Below the pieces are notes generated by a model. The model worked only from the letters and a program-made list of their open reading frames with translations, was not told where the DNA came from and ran no database searches. Positions 1 to 8,055 of a DNA stretch of 64,000 nt are shown here, piece by piece. The translations under genes and the position numbers were made by a program. Source of the stretch: a virus; the IMG/VR virus record IMGVR_UViG_3300025121_000776, positions 122,856 to 186,855 of that record. One strand, written 5' to 3'. Each line of letters starts with the position of its first letter. Positions within the stretch are counted from its first letter, which is position 1.

Positions 1-1
1 A

Positions 2-1003
2 GCTATTGCTGATTTTCCCCCAAAAGAAATTAACATAAGTGGAGGAGACCCATTAACTCTTCCAGCTGACCTTCATATTGAAATTTTAAGGATTTTAAAA
101 CAGTCAGAAATAGTCTGCAAAATTATTGTTAATCCAAAATCCATTAAAAACCCATTATCTGCAGCTTTTGAAATTGTTAAAATGTATGATTGGGCTGGAA
201 TTTCTATTAATACCCAAAAAGAATTACAAATCTTTGAAGATATCGCAGAAACTAAAGAATATGAAAATTACACCGTCATAACAAATTTTAACATTCAAAA
301 TCTTTATCAATTTGAAGAAATTGAAGCGTTTGTTAAAAAATATGATAAAATGTGGACAATTCAATTTACAGTTTATCAAGACAAAGATAATCCACTTGCT
401 TTATACCATCCAGATAATCAAATTGCTTTTGAATTATTACAACAAAAGGTTAATACAAGTTCAGCAAAAATAGTTCTATCAGACAATATAAGAAATGATA
501 TGCCTTGCGGTGCTGGATTTAGCTCTGTAGGCATCACATATGATGGTTATGTTATTCCATGTTTAAGTATGAGAAGTTGGAGGGATATTCAAAATTTATG
601 TGAAAAAGAAATATATCAAAATATTTTAAAAACTCCTTTTGAGGAAATTTGGCAAACATCTTTTATTAATGAAAGATTTTGTAAATTTGAATGTTGCAAA
701 GACATATGTCTCAATAAAACTCTCGAAATAAAAAGTTTTGAAAGAAAAGTATTTGAGATAACTCCAAAGTCTGAAGAAGAAAAAAAAGATTGGGAAAAAA
801 ACATTAATGAATTTTTAAAAAAAGTTAAAAAGGAAAATCCTCCATTTGATGCAGGGCAAGTTGTTATGTATGGGGTTATTTCTCCAAGAAATTTTCCAGG
901 TGGTGGCGGAGTTGTTATGTATGGGGTCATTTCTCCAAGAAACTACCCTCCCGATGACGACAATGGCGGCGGAATTGTTTTAATGTATGGTGTATTTAGG
1001 TAA
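2..1003 (+). CDS. Radical SAM/SPASM protein with repetitive MYGV tail (5' partial)
   Basis: The frame is open from base 2, so the N-terminus with the CxxxCxxC cluster site lies outside the window. What remains has the radical SAM motif ISGGDP near the start and a SPASM-like cysteine region (CGAGFSS...VIPC, then C-x3-CC-x3-C) that would bind further Fe-S clusters. The last ~50 residues are odd: VVMYGVISPRN occurs twice, then a third shorter copy ending MYGVFR, separated by Gly- and Asp-rich linkers. SPASM enzymes often modify ribosomal peptides, and this tail resembles tandem core peptides fused to the enzyme; that is inference. A strong terminator follows. Confidence 0.8.
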   Translation, partial: AIADFPPKEINISGGDPLTLPADLHIEILRILKQSEIVCKIIVNPKSIKNPLSAAFEIVKMYDWAGISINTQKELQIFEDIAETKEYENYTVITNFNIQNLYQFEEIEAFVKKYDKMWTIQFTVYQDKDNPLALYHPDNQIAFELLQQKVNTSSAKIVLSDNIRNDMPCGAGFSSVGITYDGYVIPCLSMRSWRDIQNLCEKEIYQNILKTPFEEIWQTSFINERFCKFECCKDICLNKTLEIKSFERKVFEITPKSEEEKKDWEKNINEFLKKVKKENPPFDAGQVVMYGVISPRNFPGGGGVVMYGVISPRNYPPDDDNGGGIVLMYGVFR

Positions 1004-1033
1004 TCTCTTTTCTTAATTGTTATATTTGTTTCT

Positions 1034-1062
1034 AAAAAATCCTCCAGTTGGAGGATTTTTTC
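1034..1062 (+). terminator. Rho-independent terminator after radical SAM gene
   Basis: Perfect inverted repeat AATCCTCCA/TGGAGGATT with a tiny loop, preceded by A-run and followed by a T-run. Confidence 0.85.
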
Positions 1063-1090
1063 TCTATTTATTGTATATGCATATACTGCT

Positions 1091-1255
1091 ATGGAAAATA
1101 AAATAGATAGAAAAACATGTGAAAGTTACTTGCAAAACATTAGAAATGGAAATAATTTCTATAACAAAGAAACAATAGATGATATGATTAAGTGTTACAT
1201 TGAAACCGAGGAATATGAGAAATGTAATGAACTAATAAAGATAAAAGAAAAATAG
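1091..1255 (+). CDS. Small hypothetical protein (54 aa)
   Basis: ATG-started ORF rich in Lys, Glu and Asn with three Cys (MENKIDRKTCESYLQN...). It follows the terminator of the radical SAM gene and is followed after 2 nt by another short ORF, so the two may be co-transcribed. No family recognised. Confidence 0.5.
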   Translation: MENKIDRKTCESYLQNIRNGNNFYNKETIDDMIKCYIETEEYEKCNELIKIKEK

Positions 1256-1257
1256 CT

Positions 1258-1347
1258 ATGGAATATAAAAAAACTATTCGAAAATATATAAAAGAAGCTA
1301 TTGACGATTTACTGCCAGGTGAACTGACCCACTCACAACTTTATTGA
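1258..1347 (+). pseudogene. Gene truncated by element remnant (29 codons left)
   Basis: The start reads MEYKKTIRKYIKEAIDDLL, the same IRKxI(x)E-type segment found in several other proteins of this window, so this is probably a genuine N-terminus. The frame runs into the putative insertion-sequence end at about 1319 and stops at once, which suggests the rest of the gene was lost when that element inserted. Confidence 0.4.
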
Positions 1348-1540
1348 TGAATGGGCTTCTTTGACGTTTCTCAGACTCGTCTTATGACCGATGCCTCACC
1401 GCCTTTTTGTTTATCCTGCGAAGAATGTCCCTTATCCTCCACAGCAATGCTTTTTTGTTTTTTAGATTTTATAGCAAACAACAATTCGTTTGCCAACCAC
1501 AATATCTCAAAGAACTTTAAATTAAATATATTAAAATTTT
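1318..1540 (-). mobile_element. Possible IS200/IS605-type (TnpB) right-end remnant
   Basis: On the minus strand an open frame without a usable start ends ...KGGEASVIRRV at 1371, in the style of TnpB C-termini. It is followed by GAAGCCCATTCA, a 12-nt loop and TGAGTGGGTCAGTTCAC, an 8-bp hairpin with one G-T pair plus a conserved-looking tail as at the right end (omega-RNA 3' end) of such elements. Base composition is more GC-rich than its neighbours. No catalytic part of a transposase or TnpB is left. Identification is from memory of the family and is tentative. Confidence 0.35.
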
Positions 1541-1613
1541 ATAAAAATATAAACACTTTTGTGAAACTATTTTAAAATAATTTCGTGTATTTGTAAAAGT
1601 AATGGCAACTTAT

Positions 1614-1648
1614 CCAAGCCACACTTTGTGATGACTTGGTTTTTTTTG
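1614..1648 (+). terminator. Terminator-like hairpin
   Basis: CCAAG...CTTGG stem with imperfect inner pairing followed by a run of nine T. Confidence 0.55.
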
Positions 1649-1728
1649 CTGAAAATTTTATAAATGGAGAAATTCCACAGAAAATAAAAGATTTATTAAA
1701 TTTGTCTTAGAGCTATAACATTTTTTAG

Positions 1729-1740
1729 TTTTTTTCGTAT
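1729..1740 (+). promoter_or_regulatory. Class 2 promoter motif (T-run + CGTAT)
   Basis: TTTTTTTCGTAT immediately upstream of the first ATG of the CDF gene. The same motif, fuller as TCGTATAATATAG, occurs at 5348, 35543, 46185, 48038, 49523 and 49859. Because transcription would start at or after the first ATG (1741), the next in-frame ATG at 1774 is the likelier start. Confidence 0.5.
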
Positions 1741-1773
1741 ATGTTAAAAACATGTACAATTAAATCAAAAAAA

Positions 1774-2694
1774 ATGTCACAAGGAAATTCGCTAAAAGCT
1801 GTAGTTGTTGCATTATTTAGCAATGCATTTATCGCACTAATCAAATTTATAGTTGCATTTATAACTACCAGTGCCGCTATGATGGCTGAAGCGATTCACT
1901 CTACTGCAGATTGTATGAACCAAATATTTTTATTAATTGGGTCTAAGAGAACCAAAAAAGTAGCCAATGAGCAACATTCTTTCGGATATGGAAAAGAAGA
2001 ATATTTCTGGGGATTTATTGTTGCAACATTATTGTTCTTTGTTGGGGGTGGTTTTTCTATTTATGAAGGAATTCATAAGTTGTTTGTTCCAGAGCCAATT
2101 AAAAATGTTATGTTATCCTTTATCGTTTTAGGAATTGGAATAGTCTTAGAATTCAACTCGTTTAGAATTGCTTATAATCAATTTAAAATTAAAAATAATT
2201 CATCCTTTTACAAAGGACTCATTGAAGTGACCGATACAAATCTTTTGGTAATTTTACTTGAAGACTTTGCGGCATTACTTGGATTAATAGTTGTTTTAAT
2301 TACCACTATTTTAGCTTTTACAATAGCTCCTATATTTGATGCAATTGGTTCCATACTTGTGGGTGCAATTCTTATTTCAATCGCTTATATGCTCTCTAAT
2401 GAGCTCAGAAAATTAATTGTTGGAGAAAGCATTCCTAGAGAAATAAGAACTGATATAAAACACATCTGCTCACAGCATAATAAAATTGTTAAACATGTAA
2501 ATAAAATTCAAACAATGTTTATTGGCAGAGAAAAATTTGTTCTTCTTATATCTTTGGATGTTTATGATAATATTTTAGCATATGATGTAGAAAACATAAT
2601 TGAACACATAAAACTCGATATTATCAAAAAATATCCCAATGCTTCGGTTATTTATATTGAAGTAAAGGATATGATAAGAAATAATAAAATTTAA
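1774..2694 (+). CDS. Cation diffusion facilitator (CDF) family transporter
   Basis: Predicted inner-membrane exporter of divalent metal ions such as zinc, iron or manganese, by proton antiport in this family. The protein (306 aa from MSQGN) has several hydrophobic segments, the family metal-site motif AEAIHSTAD in the second helix, a GYGKEE(Y/F) loop, and a C-terminal hydrophilic domain of ferredoxin-like type. Length is normal for CDF proteins. I chose the second ATG because the promoter motif abuts the first. A transporter of this kind is unusual cargo for a phage; metal homeostasis of the host during infection is a possible role, by inference. Confidence 0.85.
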   Translation: MSQGNSLKAVVVALFSNAFIALIKFIVAFITTSAAMMAEAIHSTADCMNQIFLLIGSKRTKKVANEQHSFGYGKEEYFWGFIVATLLFFVGGGFSIYEGIHKLFVPEPIKNVMLSFIVLGIGIVLEFNSFRIAYNQFKIKNNSSFYKGLIEVTDTNLLVILLEDFAALLGLIVVLITTILAFTIAPIFDAIGSILVGAILISIAYMLSNELRKLIVGESIPREIRTDIKHICSQHNKIVKHVNKIQTMFIGREKFVLLISLDVYDNILAYDVENIIEHIKLDIIKKYPNASVIYIEVKDMIRNNKI

Positions 2695-2698
2695 TTGT

Positions 2699-2860
2699 AT
2701 GGGCTGGTACGGAAAAAATGACGATGATAATTATACTCCTCCTTTAAAACCAAAGGAAGATGAAAAATCACGCACACAACGATATCTTAACAAAGATGCC
2801 GAAGAAGAAAAAATTGAAGGTAATGACGATGTTAGATTAAAACCCGATTTTGATAAATAA
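2699..2860 (+). CDS. Small acidic hypothetical protein (53 aa)
   Basis: ATG ORF of charged residues (MGWYGKNDDDNYTPPLKP...), 4 nt after the CDF stop, ending 7 nt before the next start; likely one operon with 2868-4950. Probably disordered. No family recognised. Confidence 0.55.
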   Translation: MGWYGKNDDDNYTPPLKPKEDEKSRTQRYLNKDAEEEKIEGNDDVRLKPDFDK

Positions 2861-2867
2861 AAACATT

Positions 2868-3167
2868 ATGAAACCACAAGACGAAATTAACGAACTTCAA
2901 GAGAAAATTAATTCTCTTAAACACAAAGTTGAAAATTGTCAGCATGACTTTCCTAAACCTGTTTATGACCCCGAAACTGTAAGTGAAGGTTATGGTTCAG
3001 TGCAAGATGGAAAAGGTTCAGACCCCCATTGGAGTTTTGCTGGATATCATGACGTACAAAAACCTAGATGGAGTAGAAAATGCAATTTGTGTGGAAAAGT
3101 TGAATACACGAACTCACAAAAAACTGTTGCCATAGAAACAAAAACAGAGCCCGATTTTGGAAAATGA
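2868..3167 (+). CDS. Hypothetical protein with CxxC pair (99 aa)
   Basis: Starts at ATG 2868 (MKPQDEINELQEKINSLKHKV), giving an N-terminal coiled-coil heptad stretch, then a His/Trp-rich centre and a CNLCGK pair near the C-terminus that with an upstream Cys-His could bind zinc. Its stop overlaps the next ATG by 4 nt (ATGA), so translation is probably coupled. Confidence 0.65.
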   Translation: MKPQDEINELQEKINSLKHKVENCQHDFPKPVYDPETVSEGYGSVQDGKGSDPHWSFAGYHDVQKPRWSRKCNLCGKVEYTNSQKTVAIETKTEPDFGK

Positions 3168-3757
3168 CAAAAGGAGTTAGAGTCGAAAATAAAAAAACTT
3201 TAAGATTAATCAGTGATTTAAGGTCTCTAAATATTTCTTTTTCGAAAATTGCCGAAATTTTAAACAGACAAGAAATTAGAACTATTTATGGAAAAAAATT
3301 TGACGAATCTTTGACTTTTACAAAGTATAAACAAGCAATGAAAGAAGAAAGAGAAAACGAAGTAATTCCAACCAAATGTATTGAGTGTCAATATTATCGT
3401 GAAATGATGTTTACTCCCTGGTGCGCTCATTACCATTGGAACTGGAAGCCTACATCCAATCTTCTTATTGTTACAAAAGAGAATAGAAACGGACCGCTCC
3501 CAGAAAAATGTCCCTTTGTTTTGACCGAGAATAAAACATTGGTCTATTTCGATATTCCAGAAAATGGAACTTTTATTCACTTAGATGAATTTATTAAGGG
3601 GGTTCACAATGGCACATTTACCGATGAAAACTGCACAGCATTCAAGTCTACAAGACAAAGAATAACTCATATACCTATTTGTCCCTCAGACGTTTTAAAA
3701 AAAGTATATAATTTATCACCGAGCTGTGTGATTTGGTTCCCGAAACAATTAACCTAA
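3164..3757 (+). CDS. Hypothetical protein with recombinase-like HTH and Cys cluster (197 aa)
   Basis: The N-terminal ~60 residues (SFSKIAEILNRQEIRTIYGKKF) look like the helix-turn-helix seen in serine-recombinase tails, where a DNA-reading helix is followed by a short loop; no catalytic recombinase domain is present. The middle has CIECQYY, WCAHYHW and CPF, a possible metal site. Overlaps the upstream gene by 4 nt. Function unknown; a DNA-binding role is inference. Confidence 0.65.
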   Translation: MTKGVRVENKKTLRLISDLRSLNISFSKIAEILNRQEIRTIYGKKFDESLTFTKYKQAMKEERENEVIPTKCIECQYYREMMFTPWCAHYHWNWKPTSNLLIVTKENRNGPLPEKCPFVLTENKTLVYFDIPENGTFIHLDEFIKGVHNGTFTDENCTAFKSTRQRITHIPICPSDVLKKVYNLSPSCVIWFPKQLT

Positions 3758-3765
3758 AAATAATC

Positions 3766-4950
3766 ATGGAAGAAAAACAATTAATCGAAAAATTTAAAGT
3801 GGCAGGAATAGTTTCAATCAGAGACTTTCTTTTAGAAATGCAAGCAAAAGGCGAAAAAATAGCAAGAACAGAATCGGGAGACCCCTCATTCGATATCCCA
3901 GAAAATGTTAAAGTTGCAATCGAAAAAGCACTCAGAGAAAACAAAACTCACTACACCGCAGGTGCAGGAATAAATGAGCTTAGAGATGCCATCTACGAAA
4001 AAGTTAAATACGTTAATAAAATAAACATTAACTCAAGAAATAGTGTTATGGTTACTAATGGCGCTATGAATGCTTTATATACAATATTTCACGCTATAAA
4101 TAACAATGAAGGTGTTTCTATGTTAGTTCCTTCTCCTACTTGGACAGAAACCGCACAGAATATATCAGAAGTTGGGGGAACTCCAATATATTACAATTTT
4201 AATCCATTCTCAGATGCTCCCATAGATATTGATGAGTTAGAGGTTTTGTTTAAAATATACCCCAACATCAAAGCTATGGTGATTAATTCACCTCACAATC
4301 CTACTGGAAAAATTCTTGACCTTGCTATGATTCTTAAAGTCGTTGGTTTCTGCAAAGCACACGATATCTATTTAATATCAGATGAGGCTTATGAACATAT
4401 TATCTTTGATAATTTAAAGCATGTTAGTCCAGGACAATTAGACTATGATAAAATAATTTCCATTTTTTCATTCTCTAAATCCTATGCAATGTCTGGACTC
4501 AGATTGGGATGCGCCTGCACAAACGACCCAATAATCTTAAAAAGACTTTCTAAAATTATCCGTTGTACAATTAATGGGGTAAATTCTGTTACACAATGGG
4601 GGGGAGTATCTGCAATATTAGAAACTCCAAGTGAATACATTGAAAAGAATTTGGAAGAATATACAAAAAGAAGAGATGCAATCTATGAAGCTGCTTTAAA
4701 TAATAAATATCTTGAACCAGTTAAGCCAGAAGGGACTTTTTATCTATGGTGCAAAATCAAAAATGAATGGAAACCAGAAATCGTTGAAGATAGGGGTTGG
4801 CACATGATATTAAACCTTTTAAAGCTCGGTGCAGGAAGTGCTCCTGGTGAAGTGTTTGGTCCTGAAGGAAAAAATCATATTAGATTTTCCTTCTCATGTT
4901 CAATGGAAAATGTTTTGTTGGCTTCTGAATTACTGAATAAATTAGAATAA
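3766..4950 (+). CDS. PLP-dependent class I/II aminotransferase
   Basis: Fold-type I aminotransferase (394 aa, normal length), related to aspartate/aromatic aminotransferases; transfers an amino group to a 2-oxo acid using pyridoxal phosphate. Visible motifs: GDPSFDIP near the N-terminus, SPHNPTG (substrate carboxylate and PLP contacts), SDEAYEHI (Asp that binds the pyridine N), SFSKSYAMSGLRLG (Schiff-base Lys and phosphate-binding Arg), and a C-terminal RFSFS. The longer frame begins inside the upstream gene; ATG 3766 is preferred. Together with the aminomutase at 9416 it suggests amino-acid or compatible-solute metabolism carried by the element. Confidence 0.88.
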   Translation: MEEKQLIEKFKVAGIVSIRDFLLEMQAKGEKIARTESGDPSFDIPENVKVAIEKALRENKTHYTAGAGINELRDAIYEKVKYVNKININSRNSVMVTNGAMNALYTIFHAINNNEGVSMLVPSPTWTETAQNISEVGGTPIYYNFNPFSDAPIDIDELEVLFKIYPNIKAMVINSPHNPTGKILDLAMILKVVGFCKAHDIYLISDEAYEHIIFDNLKHVSPGQLDYDKIISIFSFSKSYAMSGLRLGCACTNDPIILKRLSKIIRCTINGVNSVTQWGGVSAILETPSEYIEKNLEEYTKRRDAIYEAALNNKYLEPVKPEGTFYLWCKIKNEWKPEIVEDRGWHMILNLLKLGAGSAPGEVFGPEGKNHIRFSFSCSMENVLLASELLNKLE

Positions 4951-4952
4951 GT

Positions 4953-5327
4953 ATGGAAAAAAATAAAGCTAAATTATTTTACGAGCAAAAACAAAAAGAA
5001 CACTTCGAAAAACATGGTGTTTACTTCGATACTAATTCGAAGATGGGAGAAATTATTCAAGAGTTTCATGAACAAGAAATTAAAGAATGTGACACCGTTT
5101 ATGAATTTTTGTACAATAGTTGTATCCACGAAAGTGCTGCAGCAACCATGAGTATTCACCGCACTCAAAAGGGCGCTGAGATGGCCATGGAATTTCACAA
5201 GAGCGAAGCAAAGAAAGAGTGGGATGAATATAATAAACAATGCAAAGAGGCTGGTTTATCCACATTTGAATTTAAATTTGGAACACATGAATGGTGGGGA
5301 GTTCGACCCATAAAAATTTTAGAATAG
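4953..5327 (+). CDS. Hypothetical protein (124 aa)
   Basis: Begins 2 nt after the aminotransferase stop, so same operon. Charged helical N-terminus, a central HESAAATMSIHRTQKGAEMA segment, and a C-terminus with Trp pair (HEWWGVRPI). No family recognised; soluble. Confidence 0.7.
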   Translation: MEKNKAKLFYEQKQKEHFEKHGVYFDTNSKMGEIIQEFHEQEIKECDTVYEFLYNSCIHESAAATMSIHRTQKGAEMAMEFHKSEAKKEWDEYNKQCKEAGLSTFEFKFGTHEWWGVRPIKILE

Positions 5328-5347
5328 AAACTTTTTTCATTTTTTCT

Positions 5348-5359
5348 CGTATAATATAG
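5348..5359 (+). promoter_or_regulatory. Class 2 promoter motif CGTATAATATAG
   Basis: Same 12-mer as at 48038 and 49859. At 5348 and 48038 it also shares an upstream GAAACTTTTT and a T-rich spacer, which supports a true bipartite promoter rather than chance. Confidence 0.6.
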
Positions 5360-5374
5360 AAAATATACAACAAT

Positions 5375-5707
5375 ATGAAAATTTTAGAATCTTTTAGAAA
5401 TGGCTTTAAAGTTATTCCCCCTATCGCCTTTTTATGGAATGGAATTCTGTTTATTGCATTAGCGGCTTCGGCATTTATCAATACTGAAATAACTTTTACT
5501 GCTTATGCAATAATGTCAATGTTTGCTATTCCATTTATGTTTGAAGTACTGGAAAATAAAAAGTTCGTTCACCTTTGGATGCTTATAACTTTAACATTTT
5601 GGATTGTGTTTATCTCAGTTTCACTTACTGTTCTATTTTTTTTAATAGGTGAAACAGCCTTCTCAAAATTTAATAAAAAATTTAATAAAAAATTCTCCAA
5701 ACAATGA
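5375..5707 (+). CDS. Small integral membrane protein (110 aa)
   Basis: About three to four hydrophobic segments (PPIAFLWNGILFIALAASAF, AYAIMSMFAIPFMF, LITLTFWIVFISVSLTVLFFL) and a basic C-terminus with a repeated KFNK unit. It has its own class 2 promoter and overlaps the next gene by 4 nt. Function unknown. Confidence 0.7.
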   Translation: MKILESFRNGFKVIPPIAFLWNGILFIALAASAFINTEITFTAYAIMSMFAIPFMFEVLENKKFVHLWMLITLTFWIVFISVSLTVLFFLIGETAFSKFNKKFNKKFSKQ

Positions 5708-6072
5708 AACTTGTAAAAGAACCAGACAAGAAATTGTTTGAATATGCCTTTAAAAAAGAACGAAAATATACTTTTATTAATTTTAGGGGAAAACGACAAA
5801 CATATCACTTAGGTCATGAAGAATTATTATCAAATGGAAAATGTCCTATTTGCGATGTTCATTTAGTTGTTTGGCATGGAACTATAGATTCTGATATATC
5901 TTGTCCATCTTGTAATAGAAAAATTGAAAAAACAAAAGAATATAAATCTCTAAGAGAAAGTCTTAAAAATTCATTTTTTAATAGAGAACAAGAATTAAAA
6001 AAACTCAAGAAAAATTTAGAACGTGATAAAGCTCTTCTTAAGTTTATTGAAAATAAAGTAAATTCGTTTTAA
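5704..6072 (+). CDS. Zinc-ribbon and coiled-coil protein (122 aa)
   Basis: Two CPxC knuckles (CPICDVHL and CPSCNRKI, 22 residues apart) form a four-cysteine zinc ribbon, followed by a Lys/Glu-rich helix of about 60 residues likely to be a coiled coil. Coupled to the membrane protein upstream by a 4-nt overlap. Role unknown. Confidence 0.7.
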   Translation: MKLVKEPDKKLFEYAFKKERKYTFINFRGKRQTYHLGHEELLSNGKCPICDVHLVVWHGTIDSDISCPSCNRKIEKTKEYKSLRESLKNSFFNREQELKKLKKNLERDKALLKFIENKVNSF

Positions 6073-6151
6073 CGATTGCGTGTAAAAACAGTGCGAAAAA
6101 TAGTTGATAAGTTAATTTGAAAACGAACATAAATTTTTAATATTTTACATT

Positions 6152-6496
6152 ATGAAAACACAAATAAAAAAAATTGCAAAATTAGAGGAAGAATATTTTG
6201 AATTGTACGAAAAGAAGTATGGCAAAGTAAAAATTGATAAAACTCAATATGAAAGACTAAATTTAAACGAAGGTGATTGGATATATTCCGATTATTTTAA
6301 AGAAGCCAATAAAGTAAAAAGAATACAGGGTGAATATATTGAGTTTTGCTTTGCAGAAAAGAATGGAATTAAAAGTGGCGTATTGAGTTTTGTTGAAAAC
6401 AAACAAGATACTGAAACACATAGATACGCAACGTTAAAGGAAATTGAAGCGAAATTAATAAAAGAAATTCAAAATATTAAAAATTTTCAACAATGA
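6152..6496 (+). CDS. Hypothetical protein (114 aa)
   Basis: Soluble charged protein (MKTQIKKIAKLEEEYFELYEKKYGKV...), helical ends around a beta-rich centre. Its stop overlaps the ATG of a 28-codon ORF. No family recognised. Confidence 0.65.
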   Translation: MKTQIKKIAKLEEEYFELYEKKYGKVKIDKTQYERLNLNEGDWIYSDYFKEANKVKRIQGEYIEFCFAEKNGIKSGVLSFVENKQDTETHRYATLKEIEAKLIKEIQNIKNFQQ

Positions 6497-6579
6497 ATTA
6501 TAATCGAAGCACTGAATTAGGCATGTTTTATAGCCAGTGTTATGCAGGCTTTAGCCCTTGCCGTTTTAATGATGCATAA
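6493..6579 (+). CDS. Very short ORF ending in an attC-like core (28 aa)
   Basis: ATG overlaps the preceding TGA by 4 nt; reads MNYNRSTELGMFYSQCYAGF... and its TAA lies inside GCATAAC, the first core of the hairpin site that follows. A second core-like GTTATGC lies inside it. Could be a remnant rather than a gene. Confidence 0.3.
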   Translation: MNYNRSTELGMFYSQCYAGFSPCRFNDA

Positions 6580-6692
6580 CGGGCACAGATAACAACAGTT
6601 TAAAACAAATTTAGATATGGAAAAAGAAACTAAAAAAATAGCAGAAAACATTGATAATGGCACTGAAAAATTATTGTTATCTGATGTTATCG
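6574..6692 (+). repeat. attC-like hairpin site P1
   Basis: Read on the + strand: core GCATAAC (6574-6580), 5 nt, arm CAGATAACAA, loop, arm TTGTTATCTG (perfect 10-bp complement, 6674-6683), 2 nt, core GTTATCG (6686-6692). Same 5/2 asymmetry and orientation relative to genes as the ten sites at 56.7-61.0 kb. The following ORF starts in the loop (6617) and reads out through the second core. Confidence 0.6.
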
Positions 6693-6784
6693 GTAGTAAT
6701 TGGAACACTACTGATTATGTAAATCAAAAGGTAAAAAATATCATGTGGAATACTGATAGAAAAATTAAGAATTATTACCGATAA
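6617..6784 (+). CDS. Small hypothetical protein starting inside hairpin site (55 aa)
   Basis: MEKETKKIAENIDNGTEKLLLSDVIGSNW...; the hairpin's right arm and second core encode LLLSDVIG. No family recognised. Ends about 100 nt before the kinase gene. Confidence 0.5.
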   Translation: MEKETKKIAENIDNGTEKLLLSDVIGSNWNTTDYVNQKVKNIMWNTDRKIKNYYR

Positions 6785-6891
6785 CTATTATATATCAGCA
6801 ATAATACCTATATTATAAAACATTCAGAGTCAACGCATAAGCATTGTGTTTTAAAGTGAATTTTTTCATTATATTTATTAAAAATTAGATA

Positions 6892-7593
6892 ATGAAAAAT
6901 AGAATTATATATGTTCTTATAGGTCCACCTGCCATCGGCAAATCCACCTGGATTAAAAACATGACAGACCCCGCAAATACCTTTGTTGTAAACAGAGATG
7001 AAATTGTAGAACAAGTGGCTGATTCTATTGGATTTACATACGATGATTTATATGTTTACCCACCAAATGATGCAGAGATAGGGAACATAGATGAAAAATA
7101 TGGGAAAGTTATAGCTTCACCAGAATATATATTTTGGAGCCCAACTGTTTTCGATAAAGTTTTACAGGCAAATAAAAGTATAAAAAACACCTTCTATCAA
7201 AAATTAGAAGATGCAAAAAACACAAATAAAAATGTTGTTATCGACCTTACTAATTTAAAAACAAATGAAAGATTAGATTGTCTCGATAGAGTCGGTCAGC
7301 CAGGAGATGTAAGAATTGCTGTTGTGTTTAAATTTATAAACAAAGAAAAAGTTATCAAAGCAGTAGCAAAAAAAAGAGCTGAAGCTACAAAAAGAATGGG
7401 TAAATCTAAAACTATTCCAGATTCAGCTTTTGATAGAATGATAAGCGGATACCAACCCCCAACTCCAGAAGAAAGATATGACAAAATAATTTATTCTGAT
7501 ACAATACCTCAACTTAAAAAATTAACTGGACTTAAAGAAGCAAAAAAAATTATCCGACAAATTATCAACGAAAAATTTAGTGAGCTATCATAG
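6892..7593 (+). CDS. P-loop kinase-like protein (polynucleotide/zeta-toxin kinase type)
   Basis: Walker A GPPAIGKST at residues 10-18, a following NRDE that fits the substrate-binding acid of AAA_33/polynucleotide-kinase-like enzymes, VVIDLTNL as the beta-strand with Walker B-like acid, and an Arg-rich lid (KKRAEATKRMGKS). 233 aa. The last 16 residues (AKKIIRQIINEKFSEL) match the recurrent IRxxIxEE segment, here C-terminal. Substrate unknown; could phosphorylate nucleic-acid ends or small molecules. It converges with and overlaps the cytochrome gene by 17 nt. Confidence 0.75.
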   Translation: MKNRIIYVLIGPPAIGKSTWIKNMTDPANTFVVNRDEIVEQVADSIGFTYDDLYVYPPNDAEIGNIDEKYGKVIASPEYIFWSPTVFDKVLQANKSIKNTFYQKLEDAKNTNKNVVIDLTNLKTNERLDCLDRVGQPGDVRIAVVFKFINKEKVIKAVAKKRAEATKRMGKSKTIPDSAFDRMISGYQPPTPEERYDKIIYSDTIPQLKKLTGLKEAKKIIRQIINEKFSELS

Positions 7594-8008
7594 CTTTGTA
7601 TTTGTCATAATCAAATCCTTTAAATTTTGGGCTTTCACTATTATGACATTTTATACAAACTTCTTTTGTCGGCATTATTAATCCACTTGCTTTACTTTTT
7701 ATTTTATCTTTCATAATAACTGAAGATTTATAAATGCTTCCAGGACCATGACAACTCTCACAAGAAACTCCTTCAGCTTTTATATTTGCTGCGGTTGAAT
7801 GACATTTTACACATTTTGGATTAATTTTTTCAGCTTCACTTAATATACTCATTGTTTTTGAGTGTTTGCTAGATTCCCATTTTGCAAATTGAGCCCCCTT
7901 AGCTGGCGAATTATGACACATTTTACATTTGGCAGCACCAACATATTCCTGGCCATAAAAAATCAAGGAAATCAAAGATAAAACAGCAATAAAAAATAAC
8001 TTTTTCAT
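7577..8008 (-). CDS. Exported multiheme cytochrome c (four CxxCH)
   Basis: Starts with a signal peptide (MKKLFFIAVLSLISLIFYGQ) and carries four heme c attachment motifs: CKMCH, CVKCH, CESCH and CIKCH, with extra His residues as possible axial ligands (SSKHSKT, SCHGPGS). This is the layout of tetraheme cytochrome c-554-like domains, shortened to 143 aa. It would act in the periplasm as an electron carrier after heme attachment by the host Ccm system. A cytochrome c gene is a rare passenger on a phage; base composition is like its neighbours. Confidence 0.85.
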   Translation of the reverse strand: MKKLFFIAVLSLISLIFYGQEYVGAAKCKMCHNSPAKGAQFAKWESSKHSKTMSILSEAEKINPKCVKCHSTAANIKAEGVSCESCHGPGSIYKSSVIMKDKIKSKASGLIMPTKEVCIKCHNSESPKFKGFDYDKYKAMIAH

Positions 8009-8055
8009 AAAAATATTTTTAGAGGTTTATATTATAAATCAAAAAATATGCCAAA

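Noticed and set aside
1351-1575. + strand ORF of 74 codons (MGFFDVSQTRL...)
   Set aside because: Lies antisense to the putative TnpB C-terminus, has no promoter, and its second half is low-complexity AT DNA.
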